Source: Algibacter lectus
GTDB lineage: Bacteria; Bacteroidota; Bacteroidia; Flavobacteriales; Flavobacteriaceae
Direction of reading: 5' to 3'
Length of the DNA: 64,000 bases
NCBI RefSeq assembly: GCF_900112395.1
Contig: NZ_FOLN01000008.1
Coordinates: 62,001-126,000, forward strand
Translations under genes and position numbers: made by a program
The notes under the pieces: model-generated
What the model was told of the DNA's origin: nothing
Database searches by the model: none
The model's input: only the letters and a program-made list of their open reading frames with translations
In this document: piece by piece, positions 15,858 through 25,196 of the stretch
How positions within the stretch are numbered: position 1 is the first letter of the stretch
How the letters are laid out: every line of letters begins with the position of its first letter

Positions 15858-18800
15858 TATTTTTTTTAGTGAGTTTTTTCAATAACTTGGTAAGCTTGTT
15901 AATTTTGGTAGCGTTTACTTCACTTTGGTTTTTATTTTCGCTTAAATGCATTAATTCGTCTGTTACAGAGGTTAAAGCTTCATCTTTAATAAGGCTTCTG
16001 CCATCGGCAAATTTTGCGAATACATAATATAAACCAGGAATAATGAGTACTCCAAACACGGTACCTATAAACATACCTCCCATGGCAGATCCGCCAATGG
16101 TTCTGTTTCCGATAGCGCCTGCTCCAGAAGCCATGACTAAGGGCACTAAACCTGCGATAAAAGCGAAAGAGGTCATTAAAATGGGGCGGAATCTTGCTCT
16201 CGATCCTTCGATAGCGGCTTCTAGTATGCTAGCCCCTTGTTTGCGTTTTTGTACTGCAAATTCTACGATTAATACGGCATTTTTACCGAGTAACCCAACA
16301 AGCATAATAACGCCAATTTGAGCATACACATCATTTGCTAAGCCCATACCTTTTAGTAGAATAAACGAACCAAAAACCCCAACAGGAAGCGATAAGATTA
16401 CCGCAAACGGAAGTAAGAAACTTTCGTATTGAGCGGCAAGCACGAAGTACACAAAAATTAAAACAATTGCGAAAATATAGATGGATTCGTTACCACGGCT
16501 TGCTTCATCGAAAGTTAAGCCTTCCCAGCCAATATCGTAACCTCTTGGTAATTGTTCTTTAGCTACTTCTTTAATTGCTTTAATTGCGTCTCCACTGGTG
16601 TAACCTGGTGCAGGCAAGCCGCGAATAGCTGCAGAATTATAGAGGTTGTAACGGGTAATTTCATTGGGGCCTAAAGCTTTTTCCATAGTCATAAATGCAG
16701 AATATGGAACCATTTCGCCAGATTCGTTCTTCACGTAAAGTTTTTGAAGATCGGAAGGTAATCCTCTATATTCCGGAGCGGCTTGTGTATAAACTTTAAA
16801 GAAACGACCAAAACGGATAAAACCTTGCTCGTAAGTACTACCTATTAGAATATTGAGGTTTTCCATAGCTTTACCAATAGTAACGCCTTTTTGCATCGCT
16901 TTTTTATTGTCAATTTTTAATTTGTACTGCGGATAGTTTGCAGAGAAAAAGGTAAATAAACCCGTTAATTCTGGTCGCTTGGATAGGGCTGCCATAAACT
17001 CATTGTTGATTTTTTCGAAATGATGATAATCTGTAGAGTTTGTTTTATCTAATAAACGCATAGCAAAACCTCCCGAAGATCCAAAGCCTGGCACGGCTGG
17101 TGGCTCGAAGTATTCAATTACGGCTCCTAAGTCGCGAGTTTCTTCTTCTAATTCTTCCATGATTTCGTGTACGGTGTGTTCACGATTGGACCATGGTTTT
17201 AAGTTAATTAAACATGTTCCTGCATTAGAGCCACGACCTTCCGTCATAATTTCGTAACCTGCTAAAGAGGAAACAGATTCTACACCTTCGGTTTCTTCAC
17301 AAATTTTCTGAAGTTTTTTTGCAACTTCATTCGTACGTTCTAAAGTCGCTCCTGGAGGTGTTTGAATGATGGCGTAAATCATCCCTTGATCTTCATTTGG
17401 GATAAATCCAGCCGGTAACACTTCATTTGTAAAATAGATACCCGCGCAAAAAGCGATTAGCATTCCAAAAGTAATAATGCGTCGTGCCGCAATTTTATTT
17501 AATAAATTAACATAGCGACCGGTAAGACGTTCGAAGCCTTTATTGAACCAAGCAATAAACTTATCTATTATGGATTTCTTTTTTGCTTTACCGTGATTAT
17601 TTTTTAATAGCATGGCACAAAGTACGGGTGTAAGTGTTAAGGCTACAATAGCTGAAATAACAATTGATCCTGCCATGGTAATAGAGAATTGACGATAGAA
17701 AACCCCAACAGGACCTGACATAAATGATGTTGGTATAAATACCGAAACCATAACTAATGTAATTGCGATAATAGCGCCTCCAATTTCACTTAGTACAGCA
17801 GATGATGCTTTGTAAGGTGAAAGATGTTCTTCTTCCATTTTAACGTGTACGGCCTCGACGACTACAATAGCATTATCGACCACAATACCAATGGCGAGTA
17901 CTAAAGCGAAAAGTGTAATTAAGTTAATGGATAGCCCGAAAAGTTGCATAACGAAAAAGGCACCAATTAATGATACGGGAACGGCGATAATAGGAATTAA
18001 GGTAGAACGCCAATCTCCTAAGAATAAGAAAACCACAATAGCTACAAGAATAAAGGCATCGCGTAGTGTGTGGATAACTTGCTCGATGGAAGCGTTTAAG
18101 AAGTTAGAGACATCATAACTAATTTGAAAATCCATACCCGGTGGTAAGTCTTTTTTTAACTCGTCTAATTTTTCTTTAACAGAAGTAATAACGTCGCTAC
18201 CATTACTTCCAAAAGTTTGTTTTAATACAATGGAGGCCGATGGTTGTCCGTCTAAATTTGAATAAATATCGAAAAATTCACTACCAAGATTAACATCGGC
18301 AATATCTGATAGTTTAATGATTTCACCTTCTTCATTCGCTCGAATTATGATCTCTTTGTATTGATCCGGCTCGTTATAGCGGTTTTCGTAGGTTAGTACA
18401 TATTCTAAAGATTGTGCTGTTTTGCCTGAGCTTCTACCAATTCTACCCGGTCTAGCCAAAATACTTTGGTCTTCCATGGCTTCTAGAACTTCTTCGGCCG
18501 AAATATTATAGGCACGCATACGGTCGGGTTTTAACCAAACACGCATAGCGTATTTTCTACTTCCTAAAATTTTAGCACTTGCTATGCCATCAATACGTTG
18601 AATTTCTGGTATTACTTTAGTGTAAGCGTAGTTGAATAAGAATTTTTCGTCGTTGTCTTTCTTCTTACTAAAAAGATTTACATACATCAGCATACTTGGT
18701 TGCACAGGCGTAATAACTACGCCTTCTCGCTGTACCAATTCTGGTAACAACGGCATAACCTGATCGACTCTTGTTTTTACGCGAACTACAGCCTCGTTGG

Positions 18801-19098
18801 GGTCGGTTCCGGGTTCGAAAATAACACGTAAAGTACCTTCTCCTGCACTGGTAGCATCAGATGCTATGTAGCGCATATCTTGCACGCCATTAATAGCGGT
18901 TTCTAGTGGTATTAATGTTGAATTTACCAATACATCGGCACTAGAACCAGGATAGGCGATAAAAATATTAACAGTGGTTGGTGCAATTTGCGGAAATTGC
19001 GAAATGGGTAATTGCTTAATAGCAAGCAAGCCAGTAAATACGATAATGACCGAAATGACGATGGCCAAAACGGGTCTTTGTATAAATTTTTTAAACAT
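15844..19098 (-). CDS. RND multidrug efflux pump, inner-membrane permease (HAE1 type)
   Basis: A 1084-residue AcrB/MexB-like permease: N-terminal MFKKFIQRPVLAIVISVIIV membrane helix, two large periplasmic loops, twelve predicted helices. The proton relay region reads LAIGIVVDNAIVVVEAV, with D408 followed by N409 where AcrB has two aspartates; the partner lysine is kept in LLGKNAVLIVEFA. PGSSADVLVNSTLIPLE and the helix-6 region are intact. The C-terminal tail of about 50 residues after the last helix is Lys- and Asn-rich. It sits between the adaptor gene (28-bp gap) and the channel gene (14-bp overlap). Likely exports hydrophobic or amphiphilic compounds; the specific substrate is unknown. Confidence 0.95.
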   Translation of the reverse strand: MFKKFIQRPVLAIVISVIIVFTGLLAIKQLPISQFPQIAPTTVNIFIAYPGSSADVLVNSTLIPLETAINGVQDMRYIASDATSAGEGTLRVIFEPGTDPNEAVVRVKTRVDQVMPLLPELVQREGVVITPVQPSMLMYVNLFSKKKDNDEKFLFNYAYTKVIPEIQRIDGIASAKILGSRKYAMRVWLKPDRMRAYNISAEEVLEAMEDQSILARPGRIGRSSGKTAQSLEYVLTYENRYNEPDQYKEIIIRANEEGEIIKLSDIADVNLGSEFFDIYSNLDGQPSASIVLKQTFGSNGSDVITSVKEKLDELKKDLPPGMDFQISYDVSNFLNASIEQVIHTLRDAFILVAIVVFLFLGDWRSTLIPIIAVPVSLIGAFFVMQLFGLSINLITLFALVLAIGIVVDNAIVVVEAVHVKMEEEHLSPYKASSAVLSEIGGAIIAITLVMVSVFIPTSFMSGPVGVFYRQFSITMAGSIVISAIVALTLTPVLCAMLLKNNHGKAKKKSIIDKFIAWFNKGFERLTGRYVNLLNKIAARRIITFGMLIAFCAGIYFTNEVLPAGFIPNEDQGMIYAIIQTPPGATLERTNEVAKKLQKICEETEGVESVSSLAGYEIMTEGRGSNAGTCLINLKPWSNREHTVHEIMEELEEETRDLGAVIEYFEPPAVPGFGSSGGFAMRLLDKTNSTDYHHFEKINNEFMAALSKRPELTGLFTFFSANYPQYKLKIDNKKAMQKGVTIGKAMENLNILIGSTYEQGFIRFGRFFKVYTQAAPEYRGLPSDLQKLYVKNESGEMVPYSAFMTMEKALGPNEITRYNLYNSAAIRGLPAPGYTSGDAIKAIKEVAKEQLPRGYDIGWEGLTFDEASRGNESIYIFAIVLIFVYFVLAAQYESFLLPFAVILSLPVGVFGSFILLKGMGLANDVYAQIGVIMLVGLLGKNAVLIVEFAVQKRKQGASILEAAIEGSRARFRPILMTSFAFIAGLVPLVMASGAGAIGNRTIGGSAMGGMFIGTVFGVLIIPGLYYVFAKFADGRSLIKDEALTSVTDELMHLSENKNQSEVNATKINKLTKLLKKLTKKNNDEA

Positions 19099-19125
19099 GA
19101 TTTTTTTGAGATTTAGTAGAAGTGA

Positions 19126-20208
19126 TTACTCTGCATACATTTCTAAGTTTGCTAATACCTCGTTAGGTTGAATAAACGTCGTGGCAATTTTTTCTTGGTC
19201 TTTAACGATTCTAATGCCTTCTAGTAAAATTTTATCGTTAACGGATAATCCTGTTTGTACCACAAATAAGTGAGGTAGCTCGGCTTCTACTGTAATCTCT
19301 CGCTGTTTAACCACATTGTTTTTGTCGATTACAAAAACATATTTTTTATCTAAAATCTCAAAAGTTGCTTTTTGCGGAATAATGATAGCGTCTTTAAAAG
19401 GAACTTTCATTAAAACACTTCCGGTTTCGCCATGACGTAAAATGCCATCAGGGTTCGGGAAGGTTGCTCTAAAAGCAATGTTACCAGTTTCGCTATTGAA
19501 TTCACCTTCTATAGTTTCTACTATTCCGGTCTGGTTAAAAGGTTTGTTGTTTGCGAGTAATAAACCAACTTCTTTTTTTACATCTTTATCTTTACTAATA
19601 ATATAGTCTAGGTATTCGGCTTCGGGTACGTTAAAATAAACCCACATTTTACTGTTGTCTGATAAGGTTGTTAGTAGTTCGCCTTCGTCTAATAAACTTC
19701 CTTGTCGTGCTTCGAGATGATCCATAATACCATCGAAAGGCGCCCTAATGTCTGTAAAACCTAAATGGGTTCTAGCAAGAGAAACTTCAGCTTTAGCTTT
19801 TTCAACATTGGCTTTTGCTAAGGCTAATTCTTTGCTAGAAACCACGTTGCTATCTGCTAACAGTTGTGTGTTGCTTAATTCTATTTCTGCAGTGTGTTCT
19901 TCTGCAGTTGCTTTTTGTAACTCTGCTTTGTACACGTTTGGTGAAATTTGGAACATGTGCTGTCCTTTCTTTACGTGTTGACCTTCATCTACAAAAATTT
20001 GTTTTAAATAGCCTTTTTCGAGCGCTCTTACTTCAATATGTTGATAGGCGTGTATTTGACTTATATAATCTTTTGTGATTGAGGTGTCTTTTTTTATAGG
20101 GTTTGTTACTAGAAATTTAACTTCTTCGGCTTTCTTTTCGTGTTTTTTTTCACAGCTTGTATTAAATAGAAATACAAGCGCACCAATGTAAATGAAGGTT
20201 TTCTTCAT
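19126..20208 (-). CDS. RND efflux periplasmic adaptor (MFP) lipoprotein
   Basis: A 360-residue membrane fusion protein with a lipobox NTSC (C19) after the signal peptide. Domain order is the family one: the lipoyl half-motif VRALEKGYLKQIFVDEGQHVKKGQHMFQI (family pattern, about residues 57-85), a helical hairpin of about 50 residues, the second lipoyl half with RAPFDGIMDHLEARQGSLLDEGELL, beta-barrel and membrane-proximal domains. First gene of the efflux operon and probably the promoter-proximal one. No regulator of the TetR or AraC type adjoins it. Confidence 0.93.
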   Translation of the reverse strand: MKKTFIYIGALVFLFNTSCEKKHEKKAEEVKFLVTNPIKKDTSITKDYISQIHAYQHIEVRALEKGYLKQIFVDEGQHVKKGQHMFQISPNVYKAELQKATAEEHTAEIELSNTQLLADSNVVSSKELALAKANVEKAKAEVSLARTHLGFTDIRAPFDGIMDHLEARQGSLLDEGELLTTLSDNSKMWVYFNVPEAEYLDYIISKDKDVKKEVGLLLANNKPFNQTGIVETIEGEFNSETGNIAFRATFPNPDGILRHGETGSVLMKVPFKDAIIIPQKATFEILDKKYVFVIDKNNVVKQREITVEAELPHLFVVQTGLSVNDKILLEGIRIVKDQEKIATTFIQPNEVLANLEMYAE

Positions 20209-20357
20209 GGTTATACGTCTTTAAATAAGTGGTTAGATAAAATGATTTGTTAAGACAAAAGCATCATTTGTAGATGCATTATCTCAGTGTTTTAATTGAA
20301 ATACTAATGTGTAAGTAATTGACAATCCATTAAGTTTTGGATTGTTTTAAAACAAAA

Positions 20358-20789
20358 TCAAATTATAAAAACCTGAAATTTAGCGTGAAGCGGTATTGAA
20401 GATTTGCTATAGTTGTAAATATAGCGTTGGGTGTTTTCTTTTAGTTCGCAGGTTAAACCATCAAGTAGTTGCGCATAAAAAATAGATGCTATTGGGCAAC
20501 TAAAATTAAATGGTTTAAAATCTACGTTTAGTTTCTCTTCATCATCTTCTTCAAAATTTTCTTCATCTACATATTCCGAATACGTTTTGCGTTCGTTGTT
20601 AGAATTAGAGCTATTAAATTGAAGTTGATTAAAACTGTGTGCGCTAGAAGATTTGCTGGCGTACACCGAAGTATTACTAACTTTAAGAATAGCTGTATTC
20701 TGTATATCTGAGTTTGCGTATAGATTAGCAAATCCAGTTAACAGAATGATGTTTATTAAAAACAAATATTTCTTAAATGCGTTTTTCAT
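20358..20789 (-). CDS. Hypothetical exported protein
   Basis: A 143-residue protein I do not recognise. It begins with a signal peptide (MKNAFKKYLFLINIILLTG, cleavage near YANS), continues with a Ser/Asn-rich stretch and a strongly acidic patch (ENFEEDDEEKLNVDF), and ends in a hydrophobic, aromatic tail with two cysteines (FSCPIASIFYAQLLDGLTCEL), consistent with a periplasmic disulfide. It lies 149 bp upstream of the efflux adaptor on the same strand and could be in its transcript. Codon use is like that of its neighbours. Probably lineage-specific. Confidence 0.5.
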   Translation of the reverse strand: MKNAFKKYLFLINIILLTGFANLYANSDIQNTAILKVSNTSVYASKSSSAHSFNQLQFNSSNSNNERKTYSEYVDEENFEEDDEEKLNVDFKPFNFSCPIASIFYAQLLDGLTCELKENTQRYIYNYSKSSIPLHAKFQVFII

Positions 20790-20954
20790 CTAGGCTGTAA
20801 AACTATATCAATTGAATAATATTACCAAAGGAAAATTTTATTAAAAGCTTCTTGATCTTAATAGTTTATATAAAAATTAACATTTGGTAAGGAATATTAA
20901 GTCTTTTTAACATTCGCAGAGTTTTATTTAAGAATATCCTAAAAATAGGGTATA

Positions 20955-20985
20955 AAAAAAGCCACCTTAAAAAAGTGGCTTTTGA
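20955..20985 (-). terminator. Terminator after the repeat lipoprotein gene
   Basis: AAAAAGCCAC...GTGGCTTTT hairpin, 23 bases past the stop of the 21008-21445 gene in minus orientation, with a T-rich tract following. The rest of the gap 20790-21007 shows nothing else. Confidence 0.7.
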
Positions 20986-21007
20986 AATTTTAAAGTAATA
21001 ATAAATA

Positions 21008-21445
21008 TTAGTGCTTTAATTTATCAGCTTCAGCTTTTACAGCGTCAGCAGCTTTGTCTAATTTTTTACCAGCAGCATCAACAGTTTTGTCAACAGCTTC
21101 ACCAGTTGCTTTTGCAGCATCATTTACCGCTTCACCAGTTGCGTTTGCAGCATTTCCAGCAGCCTCAACAGCTCCGTCAACAGCATCACCAGTTGCTTTT
21201 GCAGCACCTTCTACAGCATCACCTGTAGCTTCAACAGCACTATCAACAGCCTCTCCAGTTGCAGATGCAGCGTTATCAACAGCCTCACCTGTAGCTTCAG
21301 CAGTATTCTCAATAGCGTTTCCAGTTGCATCAGCAGCGTTTTCCATTGCGTCTTGAATAGAATCTCCTTTTTTCTCATCTCTACAAGATGTGAAAGATGC
21401 ACTTAAAGCTACTAATAAAGCTGTACTTAATAATAATTTTTTCAT
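21008..21445 (-). CDS. Small lipoprotein built of 11-residue amphipathic repeats
   Basis: A 145-residue protein with a lipobox FTSC (C21) and, from about residue 36, an array of degenerate 11-residue repeats of the form ATGEAVDNAAS, about nine units, ending in KAEADKLKH. The pattern (Ala/Thr-Gly-Glu/Asp-Ala-Val-Asp/Glu) resembles LEA-like and apolipoprotein-like amphipathic helices. It is probably anchored at a membrane and forms a long helix, perhaps in desiccation, osmotic or envelope stress; this is inference only. The DNA is repetitive, so repeat number could vary between strains. It has its own terminator. Confidence 0.75.
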   Translation of the reverse strand: MKKLLLSTALLVALSASFTSCRDEKKGDSIQDAMENAADATGNAIENTAEATGEAVDNAASATGEAVDSAVEATGDAVEGAAKATGDAVDGAVEAAGNAANATGEAVNDAAKATGEAVDKTVDAAGKKLDKAADAVKAEADKLKH

Positions 21446-21549
21446 TTGTTTGTGTTTTAGTGTTTTATTTTAATTCTACAAATCTAATATCTTTTAAATC
21501 AGATTTGTTAAAATCTGTTAATATTTGCAATTTTCATACTAGATTCACG

Positions 21550-22785
21550 TTATATACGCAGATAATCGAGGATTTGGATGACGGCACCCTTATTTTTTTT
21601 GATAAAAGAAGAATTATTTTGTCCAGATTGTTCGCGAAAATCAGAATCTTCAATCAATTTGTCTAGAATAGTGTTAAATTCCTGTTGTTTTTCTATTGAA
21701 AATAAGCCTTTTGCGTTTATCATGGCTTGAGCTTCTGGAAATTTTTCATGATTATTTCCAATTATAATTGGAATTCCAAACACAGCAGGTTCTAAAGTAT
21801 TATGTAAACCTGTAGTTCCTAATGCGCCTCCTACATAAGCAATATCGGCATAACTGTAAATTTTTGTAAGGATCCCAATGGTATTTACAATAAATACCTG
21901 TGCGGCTTTAAGGTTTTTGTTTTCTTTTTCTGAAAATAGAACCGAATTAACCTTTAAGTTTTGCTGTAACTGATTTATTTGTGGGGCCTTTATATTGTGA
22001 GGCGCAATAATAAATTTTACATAATCTAGTGGTCGAGAATTAATGTAATTGGTTAAAAGTTTTTCTCCTTCTGGCCAAGTACTTCCCGCAACAACACAAA
22101 GTTTATAGTCTTTAAAAGTTTCAATAAAATCTAAGTTGTTATCTAATTCTAACTGGCTAGTAACTCTATCAAAACGCGTGTCTCCAGATACTGAAACCGA
22201 ATTGTATTGTATAGACTCTAATAAGGTTTTTGAGCTTTCGTTTTGTGTAAAAATGTGCTCGAATGCAAATAAGGCATTTCGTAAATTTCTACCATAGAAT
22301 TTAAAATACGATTGATTTTTTCGGAATGCAGCCGAAATAAGAATAGCACGCAGTTTTCTTTTTTTAACTTCATTTAAAAAGTTTGGCCAAATATCATATT
22401 TCACAAAAATGGTAAGTTCCGGGTTTACAAGATCCAAAAAGGTCTTGGCGTTTTTTTTTGTGTCTATTGGTAAATAAATTACCACGTCAGCAATTGGAGA
22501 GTTTTTCCTGATTTCGTAGCCCGATGGCGAAAAAAACGAAAGTACAATTTTATGCTTAGGGTAGTGCGTTCTTAATTTTGTAAAAACAGGCAAGCCTTGC
22601 TCATACTCCCCTAAAGAAGCGCAGTGAAACCAAAGGGTTTTGTCGGTTTTTTGGAGTGTGGTTTTTAAAGTTTGAAACGTGTTTTGTCTTCCAATAACGC
22701 CGCTTTTAATTTTTGAGTTAAATGGCGAAATGGCTCTAAGCGCACCGTCTGCAAGTTTTATGAGTATGTTGTAAATAAAAGCCAA
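21550..22785 (-). CDS. waaA: 3-deoxy-D-manno-octulosonic acid transferase
   Basis: A 411-residue GT30 glycosyltransferase that adds Kdo to lipid A at the cytoplasmic face. N-terminal hydrophobic segment, then LWFHCASLGEYEQGLPVF with the catalytic Glu of the family GExE region, KYDIWPNFLNEVKKR in the middle, SVSGDTRFDRV, and the C-terminal ADIAYVGGALGTTGLHNTLEPA motif with PIIIGNNHEKFPEA. Size is standard. It is divergently transcribed from the DegT-galE pair (160 bp apart), which suits an envelope polysaccharide theme. Confidence 0.93.
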   Translation of the reverse strand: MAFIYNILIKLADGALRAISPFNSKIKSGVIGRQNTFQTLKTTLQKTDKTLWFHCASLGEYEQGLPVFTKLRTHYPKHKIVLSFFSPSGYEIRKNSPIADVVIYLPIDTKKNAKTFLDLVNPELTIFVKYDIWPNFLNEVKKRKLRAILISAAFRKNQSYFKFYGRNLRNALFAFEHIFTQNESSKTLLESIQYNSVSVSGDTRFDRVTSQLELDNNLDFIETFKDYKLCVVAGSTWPEGEKLLTNYINSRPLDYVKFIIAPHNIKAPQINQLQQNLKVNSVLFSEKENKNLKAAQVFIVNTIGILTKIYSYADIAYVGGALGTTGLHNTLEPAVFGIPIIIGNNHEKFPEAQAMINAKGLFSIEKQQEFNTILDKLIEDSDFREQSGQNNSSFIKKNKGAVIQILDYLRI

Positions 22786-22945
22786 TTTTTTTCTTTGGCG
22801 CTAAAATACATTCTTTAAAAGGAATTCATTGCTTAACGTTTATGAATTTTGTAATTTCGTAGCTGTTTAAATCAAAATAAACAAACTAAAGGAGTTCATT
22901 AAAATGAGTCTTTCATTCAGAAAAAAAGACTTTAATTTATTTTAG

Positions 22946-24100
22946 ATGAAGAAAATTCAAATGGTTGACCTTAAAGGTCAGTACAACGATATTAAAGATG
23001 TCGTTAATCCTTCTATACAAGAAGTTATTGAAACCACCGCATTTGTAAACGGACCACAAGTTCACAAATTTCAGAGTAATTTAGAGCAATATTTAGGAGT
23101 AAAACACGTAATTCCGTGTGCCAATGGTACCGATGCTTTACAAATAGCCATGATGGGGTTAGGCTTAAAGCCAGGTGATGAGGTTATTACTGTAGATTTT
23201 ACCTTTGCAGCTACCGTTGAGGTAATTGCTTTACTGCAATTAACACCTGTTTTGGTTGATGTAAACGAAGATGACTTTAATATTAATATTGAAGCTTTAA
23301 AAAATGCTATTACACCAAAAACTAGAGCTATTGTGCCTGTGCATTTATTTGGACAATGTGCCAATATGGAAGCGGTAATGGAAATAGCAGAAGCACATAA
23401 TTTATTTGTAATTGAAGATAATGCGCAAGCTATTGGAGCCAATTATACTTATAGTAATGGTAAAAAAGTAAAAGCAGGAACTATTGGTAATGTTGGAGCA
23501 ACGTCTTTCTTTCCTTCTAAAAACTTAGGGTGCTATGGAGATGGTGGTGCTATTTTTACAAACGATGATGCTTTGGCGCATACCATTCGTGGTATTGTAA
23601 ACCATGGTATGTACGAGCGTTACCACCACGATGTTGTTGGTGTAAATTCACGTTTAGATAGTATTCAGGCAGCAGTTTTAAATGCTAAATTGCCACATTT
23701 GGATAACTACAATAAATCGAGACAGGCATCTGCTAGAAAATATAATAAAGCTTTTAAAGGTATCGCGAGTATTGTGACACCTAAAGTTTCAAATAATTGT
23801 TCTGAAATTTGTGACACATGTGATTGTCATGTTTTTCATCAATATACTTTGCGAGTAAAAGGTATCGATCGTGATGCTTTGGTGAAACATTTACAAGCGA
23901 ATGATATTCCTTGTGGTGTGTATTATCCTATTCCGTTGCATAAACAAAAAGCATATTCAGACGCTCGTTATAACGAAGCTGATTTTGGTGTAACCAACCA
24001 ATTGGTTAAAGATGTTATTTCGTTGCCTATGCATACTGAGTTAGAAGATGACCAAATAGAATTTATAACATCAACTATAATAAAATTTATAAATGGATAA
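22946..24100 (+). CDS. DegT/DnrJ/EryC1/StrS-family sugar aminotransferase
   Basis: A 384-residue PLP enzyme of the sugar aminotransferase family, which converts keto-sugar nucleotides into amino sugars. The PLP lysine is K192 in SFFPSKNLGCYGDGGA; GTDAL (61-65), EDNAQAIGA and HHDVVGVNSRLDSIQAA are intact. Residues 285-294 (NCSEICDTCDCH) hold four cysteines, a CxxxCxxCxC cluster not part of the core family fold. The stop overlaps the next start by 8 bases, coupling it to galE, so both likely act on nucleotide sugars for surface polysaccharide. Substrate not predictable. Confidence 0.9.
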   Translation: MKKIQMVDLKGQYNDIKDVVNPSIQEVIETTAFVNGPQVHKFQSNLEQYLGVKHVIPCANGTDALQIAMMGLGLKPGDEVITVDFTFAATVEVIALLQLTPVLVDVNEDDFNINIEALKNAITPKTRAIVPVHLFGQCANMEAVMEIAEAHNLFVIEDNAQAIGANYTYSNGKKVKAGTIGNVGATSFFPSKNLGCYGDGGAIFTNDDALAHTIRGIVNHGMYERYHHDVVGVNSRLDSIQAAVLNAKLPHLDNYNKSRQASARKYNKAFKGIASIVTPKVSNNCSEICDTCDCHVFHQYTLRVKGIDRDALVKHLQANDIPCGVYYPIPLHKQKAYSDARYNEADFGVTNQLVKDVISLPMHTELEDDQIEFITSTIIKFING

Positions 24101-25115
24101 GATATTAGTAACAGGAGGTCTCGGTTTTATCGGGTCTCATACGGTTGTAGAATTACAAAACGAAGGTTACGAAGTTGTAATTATTGACGATTTATCAAAC
24201 TCTTCAGAAAAAGTATTAGATGGTATTGTTGCCATTACTGGGAAGAAACCCGTGTTTGAAAAATTAGATTTAAAAGAAAAAGATAAAGTTGAAGCCTTTT
24301 TTGCAAAGCACAGCGATGTAAAAGGTGTAATACATTTTGCAGCAAGTAAAGCGGTTGGAGAAAGTGTAAATGAACCATTGAAGTATTATGAAAATAATAT
24401 TGGAACGTTAGTTTACATTTTAAAAGAATTAAGAAAACTGCCATCTGCAGGATTTATTTTTAGTTCATCTTGTACGGTTTACGGACAAGCAGATGAATTA
24501 CCTATAACAGAAAACGCACCGGTAAAACAAGCAGAGTCTCCTTATGGGAACACGAAGCAAATTGGTGAAGAAATTATAAAAGACACGTGCAAAGTATCAC
24601 CTAACTTAAAAGCGATTGCTTTACGTTACTTTAATCCGGTTGGAGCTCACGAATCTGTTGAGATTGGAGAGTTGCCAATAGGAGTGCCGCAAAACTTAGT
24701 GCCGTTTATTACGCAAACTGCTATTGGTTTACGTGACGAACTTTCTGTTTTTGGTGAAGATTATCCAACACCAGATGGAACGTGTATTCGTGATTATATT
24801 CACGTTGTAGATTTAGCAAAAGCACATGTAATTGCTTTAAAACGTTTACTGGAAGGTAAAAACAAATCGAGTTATGAAACATTTAACTTAGGTACAGGAA
24901 CAGGGAGTTCTGTATTAGAAGTTATAAAATCTTTCGAGAAAGTTTCTGGTAAAAAACTGAATTATAAAGTTGTAGGTAGAAGAGAAGGTGATATTATTTC
25001 AGCTTATGCGGATACCGATAAAGCAAATAATGAATTAGGTTGGAAAACAGGATTGTCTCTAGATGATGCTATGCGTTCTGCATGGAAATGGGAGTGCAAA
25101 GTAAGAGGTAAATAG
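24093..25115 (+). CDS. galE: UDP-glucose 4-epimerase
   Basis: A 340-residue extended short-chain dehydrogenase that interconverts UDP-glucose and UDP-galactose. The NAD-binding loop GGLGFIGSH is at 8-16, the catalytic residues are S125/S126 in FSSSCTVYG and the YxxxK pair Y151/K155 in PYGNTK, and the family blocks ALRYFNPVGAH, DGTCIRDYIHVVDLAKAH and NLGTGTGSSVLEV are present. Overlaps the upstream aminotransferase gene by 8 bases and ends before a strong bidirectional terminator. Confidence 0.94.
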   Translation: MDKILVTGGLGFIGSHTVVELQNEGYEVVIIDDLSNSSEKVLDGIVAITGKKPVFEKLDLKEKDKVEAFFAKHSDVKGVIHFAASKAVGESVNEPLKYYENNIGTLVYILKELRKLPSAGFIFSSSCTVYGQADELPITENAPVKQAESPYGNTKQIGEEIIKDTCKVSPNLKAIALRYFNPVGAHESVEIGELPIGVPQNLVPFITQTAIGLRDELSVFGEDYPTPDGTCIRDYIHVVDLAKAHVIALKRLLEGKNKSSYETFNLGTGTGSSVLEVIKSFEKVSGKKLNYKVVGRREGDIISAYADTDKANNELGWKTGLSLDDAMRSAWKWECKVRGK

Positions 25116-25137
25116 ATTCTTAAAGAATTAATATAAT

Positions 25138-25178
25138 TAAAAAGCCTTTTGAAACAAATGTTTCAAAAGGCTTTTTAA
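25138..25178. terminator. Bidirectional terminator between galE and the MBL-fold gene
   Basis: AAAAAGCCTTTTGAAAC-AAAT-GTTTCAAAAGGCTTTTT, a 17-bp perfect stem with poly-A and poly-T shoulders. It serves both converging genes. Confidence 0.9.
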
Positions 25179-25196
25179 TTTGGATTCAGTTTTACT

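Noticed and set aside
21054-21356. Open frame of 100 codons on the plus strand within the repeat lipoprotein gene
   Set aside because: It is the complement of an 11-residue repeat array (an Ala/Ser/Pro pattern), has no promoter, and the minus frame has a clear lipobox.
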